A stretch of DNA of 64,000 nt from CAIMUX01 sp964473865 (lineage in GTDB: Bacteria; Eisenbacteria; RBG-16-71-46; CAIMUX01). A model generated the notes under the pieces. It worked only from the letters and a program-made list of their open reading frames with translations, had not been told where the DNA came from and did not search any database. Where the stretch lies: the NCBI GenBank assembly GCA_964473865.1, contig CAYYQN010000001.1:124001-188000 (forward strand), read 5' to 3'. Each line of letters opens with the position of its first letter. The first letter of the stretch is position 1. Below, in pieces: positions 8,335 to 16,127 of the stretch. The position numbers were made by a program, and so were the translations under genes.

Positions 8335-9306
8335 CTACCTCTTGTCCCCGCGCGACCCGCGCCGGACGCGGGCGATGAAGACATCCTCCAGAGACGGTGG
8401 AATCTCTCGCGCCGAGTCGACCTTCACTCCCCGGGCGCCCAACGCAGTCTCGAATGCCTGGGCAACCCTCGCCGGGTCTTTCACGGAGTCGTGAACCGTC
8501 ACATGGATGCGTTCTCCGAATGTCTCCAGATCCGAGACTTCGGGACGTTCGCGCAGCCACTCCAGCGCGCTTCGCCGAGGGTGCGCGATTACCTCGATCA
8601 TCCGCTGCGCGTCCGCTTCGCGAAGGACCGCCGGCGGGGCAACTTCCAGAAACCGTCCCTCGTCCATGAGGGCCACCCGTTCGCAGCGCTCGGCCTCATC
8701 CAGGTACGGGGTCGTCACCAGAATCGTCAGCCCGTCCCGCTGCAGCCGGCCAAGGATGCGCCAGAACTCGCGGCGCGAGACCGGGTCCACCCCGGTGGTC
8801 GGCTCATCCAGGACAAGCAGCCACGGGGTGTGCACGAGCGTGCAGGCCAGGGCCAGCTTCTGCCGCATTCCCCCGGAGAGCTGATCGGCCAGGCGGCGCC
8901 GGAACTCCGCGAGGCGCAGCATCTCGAGCAATTCGTCCCTCCGTGGCCTCCATCCGCGGACTCCGTGAACCTCGGCGAAGAACGCGATGTTCTCGTCGAC
9001 GGAGAGATCGCCATAGAGGGAAAAGCGCTGCGACAGGTAGCCGACGCGGTCCGATAGCAGCGTCCGGCGAGAAGCGGGGTCGAGACCACAGGTGAAGACC
9101 CGGCCACGATGGGGGGTCAGCAATCCCAGGACCAGCCGCAGGGTCGTCGTCTTGCCCGCCCCGTCCGGTCCGATGATCCCGAACATCTCGCCGTGCTTGA
9201 CGTCAAACGAAACGCCGGCCACGGCTTCGGTCGCACCAAAGTCCCGCCCCAGACCACGGGCCTGGATCATCAGAGGAGCGAGCCGCACACGTTCCGGCGA
9301 GTTCAC
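8335..9306 (-). CDS. ABC transporter ATP-binding protein (first ATPase of the YbhF-like pair)
   Basis: Predicted 323 residues from the GTG at 9306, chosen because it overlaps the HlyD stop (GTGA), the same coupling seen across the operon; MIQARG 12 codons later is an alternative. Walker A is GPDGAGKTT. The Asp in place of Asn is also characteristic of the N-terminal half of YbhF. The signature is LSGGMRQKLALA and Walker B is LLVLDEPTTGVDP. The switch position reads TTPYLDEAERC, with Pro where His is usual (the partner ATPase has TTHYMDE), so this site may be catalytically weak in an asymmetric ATPase dimer. That is inference. Confidence 0.92.
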   Translation of the reverse strand: MNSPERVRLAPLMIQARGLGRDFGATEAVAGVSFDVKHGEMFGIIGPDGAGKTTTLRLVLGLLTPHRGRVFTCGLDPASRRTLLSDRVGYLSQRFSLYGDLSVDENIAFFAEVHGVRGWRPRRDELLEMLRLAEFRRRLADQLSGGMRQKLALACTLVHTPWLLVLDEPTTGVDPVSRREFWRILGRLQRDGLTILVTTPYLDEAERCERVALMDEGRFLEVAPPAVLREADAQRMIEVIAHPRRSALEWLRERPEVSDLETFGERIHVTVHDSVKDPARVAQAFETALGARGVKVDSAREIPPSLEDVFIARVRRGSRGDKR

Positions 9307-10280
9307 GATGCGCTTGCCGCTGCGCGAAAGCGGACCTCCGCCGGCATCCCGGGCTTGAACAGGCCGTCTTCGTTCTCCAGCGACACTTTCACCCGGAAGA
9401 CGAGCTTCTCCCGTTCCGACCGGGTCTGCGCATTCCGCGGCGTAAACTCCGCGCGGTCCGAGATGAAGGAGATGATCCCGGAACGTGCCGTTCCGTCGTC
9501 GGTGACGACCTTGGCGGTGTCTCCCAATCGGATCCGACCCAGATCGCGTTCGCCGATGTAGGCGGTCAGCCACGGGCGCGTCAGATCAGTGACGACGCCG
9601 ATCCCCGCGCCGGATGTGACCAGTTCGCCAAACTCGACGAGCCTCTCCGTCAACACCCCGGCCACCGGGCTCCTGATGACGGTGTCTTCCCGCTGCCGTT
9701 CAATCTGCGCCACCCGCGCCTCCGCCGACGCCAATCGCGCGCGGGCGGCGTCGATTTCCTCCGCGCGGCTGCCATTCCGTCGCTTCTCCAGCTGCTCGCG
9801 AGCCGCATCGCGAGTGGCCCGAGCCAGGTCGCGCCGCGTGCGGGCGTCGTCGCGCGTCTTCTCAGCCCCGGAGCCTGCGTCCAGAAGGGCCTGCATGCGC
9901 GCAAGATCGCGCTCGGCTCCCGCCAGGTCGATCTGCGCACGTTCGAGTTGCGCGGCCGCCTCGCGTATCTCCTCCGGGCGCGCACCCGCGAGGCGCAGGC
10001 GCAAGTCGGCGGCGGCCTGCTCCCGGTCTCCGCGGGCCGCACCGAGAGCGAGCACGATGTCCACGGAATCGAGCCGCGCCAGCACCTGCCCGACTCGAAC
10101 CTGTTCCCCTTCCTTCGGCCCGAGGAAGTCGATGAGGCCGCCAACTTTCGTGGAGACCCGAACGGAGGTGGCCTCGATGTATCCCGAGGAAGGGATTTCC
10201 CCGCGCGGCGACCGGTCGCCACAACCTGCAGACAGCAGAAAGGCCATGGCCCAGAACCCGTGGATCGCCCCCCGCCTCAT
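9303..10280 (-). CDS. HlyD/YbhG-like periplasmic adaptor lipoprotein
   Basis: A 325-residue membrane-fusion protein. The N-terminus carries a lipoprotein signal ending LLSAGC (Cys20). A biotinyl-lipoyl half (GYIEATSVRVSTKVGG, about 38-53) is followed by a long Ala/Arg/Glu-rich coiled-coil hairpin (about 80-190). Then come the second lipoyl half (VIRSPVAGVLTERLVEFGELV) and a beta-barrel domain with the DTAKVVTDD stretch. It bridges the inner-membrane permeases and the TolC duct. Its ATG overlaps the TetR gene stop (ATGA). Order and architecture match YbhG. Confidence 0.92.
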   Translation of the reverse strand: MRRGAIHGFWAMAFLLSAGCGDRSPRGEIPSSGYIEATSVRVSTKVGGLIDFLGPKEGEQVRVGQVLARLDSVDIVLALGAARGDREQAAADLRLRLAGARPEEIREAAAQLERAQIDLAGAERDLARMQALLDAGSGAEKTRDDARTRRDLARATRDAAREQLEKRRNGSRAEEIDAARARLASAEARVAQIERQREDTVIRSPVAGVLTERLVEFGELVTSGAGIGVVTDLTRPWLTAYIGERDLGRIRLGDTAKVVTDDGTARSGIISFISDRAEFTPRNAQTRSEREKLVFRVKVSLENEDGLFKPGMPAEVRFRAAASAS

Positions 10281-10957
10281 CGTGTGCCTCCTGATTGCGG
10301 GCCGTTCTCGACGCCCCCGGTCTCGATGCCGGCAGGGCGCGCCGCGAGGCCTCCGAGCATCATCTCGCGCCAGTGGCGGATGTAGTCTTCAGCCTCCATG
10401 GGGCCGGCATCGATGTGGAGCTCCCGGACGACCCGCCGGCGAAATGTCTCGGTGGCAAAGAAGAACATCAGGCTTCCGATGAGGCCGACCTGCGTGAGCA
10501 CCGGGTTCACGGCGCGGAACTTGCCCTCGCGGGTTCCCTGCTCGAGGATGTCCTGAAGCACCGTGAAGATCCGAAGGAACGCGGGGAGGACTCTACGGTC
10601 CATGTGACGTCCGCCGGAAATCGCCTCGCGGAGCATGAGTTGCGGAGCGGAGGGCCGACTCCGAACCAATTCCCGGAAAGCGGCGATGAACGCGGCCATC
10701 CGCTGGTCCGGTGGCGCCTCCCACTCTCGGACGGCGTCCAGGCGGACCGAGGCGTTCCCAAGGATCTCGGAGAGAAGCGCGGTATAGAGCTTCCGCTTGC
10801 CTCCGTAGTGATAGCTGACCATCGCCTTGTTCGCCCCCGCCCGTGTCGCGATCGCCTCGATCGTTGTGCCGTCGTAACCTCGCCTCGCGAACAACTCAGC
10901 GGCAGCTTCGAGAAGCGCCTCTCGGGTTGGTCTTGCAACTCTATGTTTCGCAGACAA
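10277..10957 (-). CDS. TetR/AcrR-family regulator (CecR-like) of the exporter operon
   Basis: A 226-residue regulator starting with TTG at 10957; AGGAG lies nine bases upstream. The N-terminal helix-turn-helix is classic TetR (LFARRGYDGTTIEAIATRAGANKAMVSYHYGGKRKLY, about residues 22-58, quoted in two parts: LFARRGYDGTTIEAIATR and AGANKAMVSYHYGGKRKLY). The C-terminal ligand domain resembles the CecR/DUF1956 group, which in E. coli controls ybhGFSR. It is the first gene of the operon and overlaps the adaptor gene by four bases, so autoregulation is likely. A palindrome just upstream is a candidate operator. Confidence 0.9.
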   Translation of the reverse strand: MSAKHRVARPTREALLEAAAELFARRGYDGTTIEAIATRAGANKAMVSYHYGGKRKLYTALLSEILGNASVRLDAVREWEAPPDQRMAAFIAAFRELVRSRPSAPQLMLREAISGGRHMDRRVLPAFLRIFTVLQDILEQGTREGKFRAVNPVLTQVGLIGSLMFFFATETFRRRVVRELHIDAGPMEAEDYIRHWREMMLGGLAARPAGIETGGVENGPQSGGTR

Positions 10958-10986
10958 TTACGGGCGCTCCTTTCTGGCTTGTAGTT

Positions 10987-11002
10987 AACCATCCGGTTGG
11001 TT
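10987..11002. promoter_or_regulatory. Candidate TetR operator palindrome
   Basis: AACCATCCGGTTGGTT is a 16-bp palindrome with one mismatched pair, 30 bases upstream of the TetR start codon. A ten-base direct repeat GGTTGAATCA (10999-11008 and 11016-11025) adjoins it with a 17-base period. Placement fits an autoregulatory operator for the seven-gene operon. Confidence 0.5.
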
Positions 11003-11057
11003 GAATCAAATAGATGGTTGAATCATTGACCAGGACGCATGTGAAGTCAACAGGATT

Positions 11058-11657
11058 TTACGATCCGAGATGCTGGATCAGAACGCGGGTTCCGATCCCC
11101 AGGAGCACCAGGCCGCCCAGGATCTCCATCCGCTGGCCAAGTCGATTCCCTAGACGGCATCCGAGCTTGGTCCCCACCAACGTCATCGCCGCCGCGACGA
11201 CTCCAATCACCGCGGCCGGGTACCACACGTTCACACGGAGCATGCAGATACTGAATCCGACGGCCAGGGCATCAATGCTCGTGGCCACCGAAAGAAGGAG
11301 CAGTGACCACCCTCTGGATGGGTCGCCGAGCCTGGACCTCTCAGGTGGGCCTAGTCCCGACTTGACCATCCGGACACCGATGATACCCAGCAAGGCGAAG
11401 GCAACCCAGTGGTCGAACTTCGCGATCCGGGACGCCACGATGCTGCCCCCAAACCATCCAACTACCGGCATCAGGAACTGGAAGAGCCCGAAGTGAAAGG
11501 ACAGGCGGAACACCGCGCGCGCGCCGCCGGTGCGCCCGGAAGCTCCCGCCGCCAGTGCCACCGCGAAGGCGTCCATCGCCAATCCCAGGGCGATCAAGAT
11601 GATCTCGGGAGCGCTCAACCCCGGCGTGCCTCTTCGACCCCACTTCCGCAAAGCCAT
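11058..11657 (-). CDS. mntP: MntP-family manganese efflux pump
   Basis: A 199-residue membrane protein from the ATG at 11657, close to the family's usual ~190. It has six hydrophobic helices. The two halves each carry an acidic motif: IALGLAMDAFAVALAAG near the start and LLSVATSIDALAVGFSICML in the second half. These Asp residues are the conserved metal-path residues of the DUF204/MntP family. The frame is open for 64 codons upstream, but that stretch is Arg-rich, not membrane-like and absent from the family, so the internal ATG was chosen. It stands alone, upstream of the TetR gene on the same strand. Confidence 0.9.
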   Translation of the reverse strand: MALRKWGRRGTPGLSAPEIILIALGLAMDAFAVALAAGASGRTGGARAVFRLSFHFGLFQFLMPVVGWFGGSIVASRIAKFDHWVAFALLGIIGVRMVKSGLGPPERSRLGDPSRGWSLLLLSVATSIDALAVGFSICMLRVNVWYPAAVIGVVAAAMTLVGTKLGCRLGNRLGQRMEILGGLVLLGIGTRVLIQHLGS

Positions 11658-11996
11658 CCGGCCACCCGGGCGGGGATTCTTGCCTTCTGAAGAAGTATCA
11701 CATGCAAGGAGAAACGGGAAGTGTTGAGAGAGTGTGTCGCCAATCCAACGTCGGGGCAGCACGCATGCGGTGCGTTGGCTCGCCGCTGGTGAGTCTCTCG
11801 GAGCATCGCGGACGAAGCTCCAGAATCGCACCTTCACATCGCAGCACAAAGGGTACGATCACCGCGACTCGACTGCCGGAGATCGTGACCCGTGGCGAAC
11901 CTTGCCCGCTTTGTCCGGCGGTGCTAGCCTGGAGTTGCTGCGATCCAGGCCATCATCGACCCACTCGGCAACGTGCGCCTGAACGAGGGAGGGACC
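11658..11996. promoter_or_regulatory. Divergent promoter region between mntP and the baeRF gene
   Basis: 339 bases between divergent genes. It must hold both promoters, but no strong -35/-10 pair stands out. I looked for a yybP-ykoY manganese riboswitch before mntP and did not recognise one. Confidence 0.35.
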
Positions 11997-13151
11997 ATGA
12001 ACGGGCTGCATCGGATCACCAAGGAAGATATCCTCTCGCTCCTCGAGCGGAGCGCTGCCGGAGGCGTGCTGAGCGTCTATGTCGGGAATCCGGCCACGGA
12101 GCGCCACGACTCGGGCCGTCTGCTCTCTTCGGTTCGCTCCGGGCTCACAGAGCTGATGCATCAGAACCCCGGAAACAAACAGGTCGCGGATCTGGCGGAC
12201 GCGGCCTTGACCGAGATCGGCAAGCTGCCCCCACATACCCGGCGACGAAGTCTGGTCTACTTCCGATCCCTGGAGCCGGACTGGGCATTCTGGCGTAGCC
12301 TGCACCCGTACCTGCCGGACCTGTTTGCGTATGCCCGGTCACCCCAGGTCGCCCACCTCGTGAGCCTGCTCGATGAATCGCCTGGCGTCGGCTTGGCGGT
12401 AGCTACGCAGGCGCGCGCCCGCATCTTCTCCTGGAGAGACGGCACCATCGAGGAACATCCCGAGATCACTGCGGAGGAGGACTCTCCCGCGCCTCCGGAG
12501 GCTCCCGGCCGCAGTACTCCTCCCAACCGCACGGAGGACCGCATCCGCCGCGGCCTTCAGCGCCTGGCGGTCCGCATTGCCCGTGCGGGGGAGTCGCGCG
12601 GCTGGCACAAGCTGTTGCTGGTCGGTCCGGGCCCCGTCATCGCCGCCATCACCGAGCAACTGCCCGAGGATTGGCGCCGCCTGCTCATTCCTTCCGTCGA
12701 AAGAAACATGGTCAACGCCCCTTTGGCCGAAATCGGCGATCTCGCCGGGAAGCAGGTCCATGACTGGCGACGCACCGAGGAGCTGGCCGAGATCAGCGCG
12801 GTCATCGATGACGCCAGATCCGGCGGCCGGGCGGCCACGTCCGTTGCTGCGTGTCTCGACCATCTGCACCAGGGGCGTGTGGATCGGCTCTACGTCTGCA
12901 GCGATCTGGAGCTCTCCGGATACTCCGATTCCTCGGGGCGGCTCAGCATGCACCCTTCGACCGAGCTGGACGGGCCTCCGCTGCGGCCGGAGCCACGGCT
13001 TGTCGAGAGAATGATCGTCCAGGCCTTCGAGTCGGGGGCGAGCGTCGTCCCAATCGAAGGAGACTCGGCACGGAGACTTTCGCTGCTGGGCGGGGTTGCG
13101 GCCCGACTTCGCTGGCGGGAAAACCCATCTCGCCCGGAACGAGGCCTGTAA
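11997..13151 (+). CDS. baeRF/Vms1-like (bacterial/archaeal eRF1-related) protein
   Basis: A 384-residue protein starting at the ATG at 11997, preceded by GAGGGAGGG. The opening (ITKEDILSLLERSAAGGVLSVYVGNPATER) and the pattern of an N-terminal domain, a central GWHKLLLVGPGPV strand and a C-terminal AFESGASVVPIEG block match the baeRF/VLRF1 superfamily, related to translation release factors and ribosome-rescue proteins. An acidic, Pro-rich linker lies around residues 150-175. No GGQ motif is visible, so peptidyl-tRNA hydrolysis by the classical mechanism is unproven. A release-factor or quality-control role is inferred from family only. It precedes the Suf operon by about 165 bases and is probably a separate unit. 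Confidence 0.7.
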   Translation: MNGLHRITKEDILSLLERSAAGGVLSVYVGNPATERHDSGRLLSSVRSGLTELMHQNPGNKQVADLADAALTEIGKLPPHTRRRSLVYFRSLEPDWAFWRSLHPYLPDLFAYARSPQVAHLVSLLDESPGVGLAVATQARARIFSWRDGTIEEHPEITAEEDSPAPPEAPGRSTPPNRTEDRIRRGLQRLAVRIARAGESRGWHKLLLVGPGPVIAAITEQLPEDWRRLLIPSVERNMVNAPLAEIGDLAGKQVHDWRRTEELAEISAVIDDARSGGRAATSVAACLDHLHQGRVDRLYVCSDLELSGYSDSSGRLSMHPSTELDGPPLRPEPRLVERMIVQAFESGASVVPIEGDSARRLSLLGGVAARLRWRENPSRPERGL

Positions 13152-13317
13152 CTAGAGGTAAAATAATCTGTTGCACGATTCGCTCCGATGCCGGAAAACT
13201 CTTTGGAGAAAATACAATACTTTCTTGTATATTTTCATCCAACATGGCAGTCGCATCTGTCCGGGATCACTGCACGACGCGTTGTCGGGTGTGGGAGTGC
13301 CCGGCCTTGGAAGGAAG
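13152..13317 (+). promoter_or_regulatory. Suf operon promoter region
   Basis: An AT-rich island between 13150 and 13240 in GC-rich DNA, just before the Rrf2 gene. TACAAT at 13213-13218 is a good -10 candidate but lacks a clear -35 at the right distance. It sits inside the inverted repeat listed separately, so a bound regulator would block it. Confidence 0.5.
13209..13235. promoter_or_regulatory. Candidate Rrf2-family operator
   Basis: Near-perfect inverted repeat AAAATACAA-N7-TTGTATATTTT (one extra base in the right arm), about 83 bases before the Rrf2 start. Its size and place fit autoregulation of the Suf operon by its own Fe-S sensing regulator. Confidence 0.5.
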
Positions 13318-13812
13318 ATGAAAGTCACCGCCCAAGAGGAGTACGGCTTGCGCTGCGCGCTGCAGCTGGCTCGGGCCGGCACCGGCGGATCGCTAACGCT
13401 GCCGGAAATCGCATCTCGCGAAGGTCTGACGATTCCCCACGCCGGCAAGCTCCTGGGCATGCTCCGTCAGGGCGGAGTCGTCGAGAGCGTTCGGGGTCGG
13501 AACGGCGGCTACCGGATCGCCCGACCTCCGGACTCTGTCACCACGGCTGAGGTTCTGCGGGCCTTGGGCGCCCGTCCGTGGCCGGAGGGACACTGCCAGC
13601 GACATCGGGGAACCTTGGCGTCCTGCATCCACGCAGAAGGATGTTCGATGCGACTGCTCTGGGGTTCCCTCGATTCGATCGTCGACCACCTGCTCGGCAG
13701 CGTGACACTCCAGGACCTGCTCCTGGGAAGACTCCCCGGCCACGAGCCAGAACGAAACAGACCCGCACTCCTGCAGACCGCGGCTGATACCGCGGGGAAG
13801 GATCCGTCATGA
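13318..13812 (+). CDS. Rrf2-family Fe-S-responsive regulator of the Suf operon
   Basis: A 164-residue protein starting at the ATG at 13318 with GGAAGGAAG upstream. The wing-helix is typical Rrf2 (MKVTAQEEYGLRCALQLAR, then REGLTIPHAGKLLGMLRQGG and GRNGGYRIARPP). Three cysteines, C93-x9-C103-x5-C109, can ligate an Fe-S cluster as in IscR or SufR, though the first spacing is longer than IscR's C-x5-C-x7-C. Its stop overlaps the sufC start (ATGA), so it is the first gene of the operon and most likely its autoregulator. The C-terminal ~40 residues beyond the domain show no motif. Confidence 0.9.
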   Translation: MKVTAQEEYGLRCALQLARAGTGGSLTLPEIASREGLTIPHAGKLLGMLRQGGVVESVRGRNGGYRIARPPDSVTTAEVLRALGARPWPEGHCQRHRGTLASCIHAEGCSMRLLWGSLDSIVDHLLGSVTLQDLLLGRLPGHEPERNRPALLQTAADTAGKDPS

Positions 13813-14576
13813 AACCCACGGACCACCTGTTCCTGGTCGATGACCTTCACGTCACCATCGAAGGAAGAGAGATAGTCAAGGGCGTGACCCTGGCCATGGA
13901 GCGCGGGGAAAAAGTCGCCCTCATGGGGCCGAACGGCTCGGGCAAGAGCTCCCTGGTCAGCGCCATCATGGGGCACCCGGCCTACCAGATCACCGGCGGT
14001 CGCGTCTGGCTCGAGGGCATCGACATCACGGACATGCCCGCGGACGAGAAAGCCCGCCGCGGTCTGTTCCTCGCCTTTCAGTATCCCGTGGCCATCCCTG
14101 GAGTTTCGGTCGCCAACTTCCTGCGTTCCGCAGTAAACGCCCGCCGCGGCGCGGAGGTCCCGATTCGGGACTTCCGATCCGCGCTCTTCTCCGCAATGGA
14201 CTCCCTGGAGGTCGACAAGACCTTCGCCGGGCGTTACCTGAACGACGGCTTTTCCGGCGGAGAGAAGAAGAGGATCGAGATCCTGCAGATGACCCTTTTG
14301 CGGCCGGTCGTGGCCCTGCTCGACGAGACCGACTCCGGGCTCGACATCGACGCCCTGCGTGTGGTCTCCGAAGGCGTCAACCGCGCCGCCGGCGCCGAGA
14401 CCGGTTGCCTCGTGGTCACGCACTACCAGAGGCTTCTCAACTACATCAAGCCGGATCGAGTCCACGTTCTCATGGACGGGCGGATCGTGCGGCAGGGCGG
14501 AGCAGACCTGGCCCTCGAGCTCGAGGAGCGCGGGTACGAGTGGATCGAACGGGAAGTGCTGGGCGCCCGCTCCTAG
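13809..14576 (+). CDS. sufC: SufC, Fe-S assembly ATPase
   Basis: A 255-residue ABC-type ATPase. Walker A is GPNGSGKSS (residues 40-48), the signature is FSGGEKKRIEILQM, and Walker B is VALLDETDSGLD with the Asp-Glu-Thr-Asp diagnostic of SufC. The H-loop is LVVTHYQRLLNYI. SufC drives conformational change in the cytoplasmic SufBCD scaffold. Length and motifs are complete. It overlaps the regulator by four bases and is followed closely by sufB. Confidence 0.97.
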   Translation: MKPTDHLFLVDDLHVTIEGREIVKGVTLAMERGEKVALMGPNGSGKSSLVSAIMGHPAYQITGGRVWLEGIDITDMPADEKARRGLFLAFQYPVAIPGVSVANFLRSAVNARRGAEVPIRDFRSALFSAMDSLEVDKTFAGRYLNDGFSGGEKKRIEILQMTLLRPVVALLDETDSGLDIDALRVVSEGVNRAAGAETGCLVVTHYQRLLNYIKPDRVHVLMDGRIVRQGGADLALELEERGYEWIEREVLGARS

Positions 14577-14595
14577 CGGCGCCCGGGAGATCAGG

Positions 14596-16125
14596 ATGGA
14601 AAAGAACACGCGCGAGGCTTCGGAAACGGCCTCCGGACATGAGCCGGTCGCGGCGCCGAAACCCCACCCCGCCTCTCAACCGGACCAGGCCTCCCCGCTC
14701 CGGGAAGGCAGGTCGGGCAGGCCGGAGTTGAACATTCGCGAGGACTACGCCTCGCAGTGGGGCTTCCGCGATCCGGAGGAGTACTTCCATAAGGGCGCCA
14801 AGGGACTCAGCCACGAGGTCGTGGAGATGATGTCCCGTATGAAGAAGGAGCCGGACTGGATGCGGCGCATCCGGCACGACGCCCTGGACGTGTTCCTGGC
14901 CAAACCAATGCCTCGTTGGGGAAACACCGAGATTCTCGACTCCATCGACTTCGACGACATCTACTACTACATCCGCCCCATGGAGCACCAGGGGAAGTCG
15001 TGGGACGACGTTCCCGAGTACATCAAGAAGACCTTCGACCGGCTGGGCATACCCGAAGCGGAACAGAAATTCCTGGGCGGCGTGTCCGCCCAATACGAGT
15101 CGGAGGTGGTCTACCACTCCATCCGCGAGGACCTGTCCAAGCTCGGCGTGGTCTTCCTCGATCTCGATTCCGGCCTGCGCGAGCATCCGGAGATTGTCCG
15201 CAAGTACTTCGGTACCGTGATTCCCACCGCCGACAACAAGTTCGCAGCGTTGAACACCGCGGCCTGGTCGGGGGGCTCATTCATCTACGTCCCGCCCGGA
15301 GTGCACGTGGAGATACCCCTCCAGGCCTACTTCCGCATCAACGCGGAAAACATGGGCCAGTTCGAGCGCACGCTGATCATCGCGGACCGGGGCTCCCGGG
15401 TGCATTACATCGAGGGATGCACGGCCCCGATCTACTCCACCAACTCGCTGCATTCGGCGGTGGTCGAGCTCATTGCGATGGATGAAGCCTACATCCGCTA
15501 CACGACCATCCAGAACTGGTCGAACAACATCTTCAACCTCGTGACCAAACGCGCGCTGGCGCATCGGAACGCCACTGTGGAATGGGTGGACGGGAACATC
15601 GGCAGCCGGCTGACGATGAAGTTTCCGTGCATCTACCTCGCGGGCGAAGGCGCGAAGGGCGAGATTCTCTCCGTGGCCTTTGCCGGCCCCGGACAACACC
15701 AGGATGCGGGCGCCAAGGTCATCCACGCCGCGCCGCGCACCACCTCCACGATTACCAGCAAGTCAATCTCGAAGGACGGCGGGCGGGCCAGCTATCGCGG
15801 ACTGGTCAAAGCCCTCCCCGACGCCACCGGCTGCAAAGCCAGTGTCCAGTGCGACGCGCTTCTCATCGGAGATGGTGCCCGCTCCGACACCTATCCGACC
15901 ATGGAAATCGACCAGGAGCAGGTGCAGATCGAGCACGAGGCACGGGTGAGCAAGGTCGGAGACGAACAGCTCTTCTACTTGATGAGTCGGGGACTCGGCG
16001 CGGAACAGGCGCGGCTGCTCATCGTGAACGGTTTCATCGAGCCGTTCACCAAGGAGCTGCCGATGGAATATGCGGTGGAGCTGAACCGGCTGATTGCGAT
16101 GGAGATGGAAGGGGGCGTGGGTTGA
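14596..16125 (+). CDS. sufB: SufB, Fe-S cluster scaffold subunit
   Basis: A 509-residue SufB from the ATG at 14596. The first ~45 residues (Pro/Ser/Arg-rich, ending before LNIREDYASQWGF) extend beyond most homologues. The core has SQYESEVVYHS-type sequence (here SAQYESEVVYHSIRED), the VHYIEGCTAP strand with its conserved Cys, and the C-terminal block DEQLFYLMSRGL. SufB forms the nascent cluster on the SufBCD complex. The gene lies 19 bases after sufC and two bases before sufD. Confidence 0.96.
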   Translation: MEKNTREASETASGHEPVAAPKPHPASQPDQASPLREGRSGRPELNIREDYASQWGFRDPEEYFHKGAKGLSHEVVEMMSRMKKEPDWMRRIRHDALDVFLAKPMPRWGNTEILDSIDFDDIYYYIRPMEHQGKSWDDVPEYIKKTFDRLGIPEAEQKFLGGVSAQYESEVVYHSIREDLSKLGVVFLDLDSGLREHPEIVRKYFGTVIPTADNKFAALNTAAWSGGSFIYVPPGVHVEIPLQAYFRINAENMGQFERTLIIADRGSRVHYIEGCTAPIYSTNSLHSAVVELIAMDEAYIRYTTIQNWSNNIFNLVTKRALAHRNATVEWVDGNIGSRLTMKFPCIYLAGEGAKGEILSVAFAGPGQHQDAGAKVIHAAPRTTSTITSKSISKDGGRASYRGLVKALPDATGCKASVQCDALLIGDGARSDTYPTMEIDQEQVQIEHEARVSKVGDEQLFYLMSRGLGAEQARLLIVNGFIEPFTKELPMEYAVELNRLIAMEMEGGVG

Positions 16126-16127
16126 CA

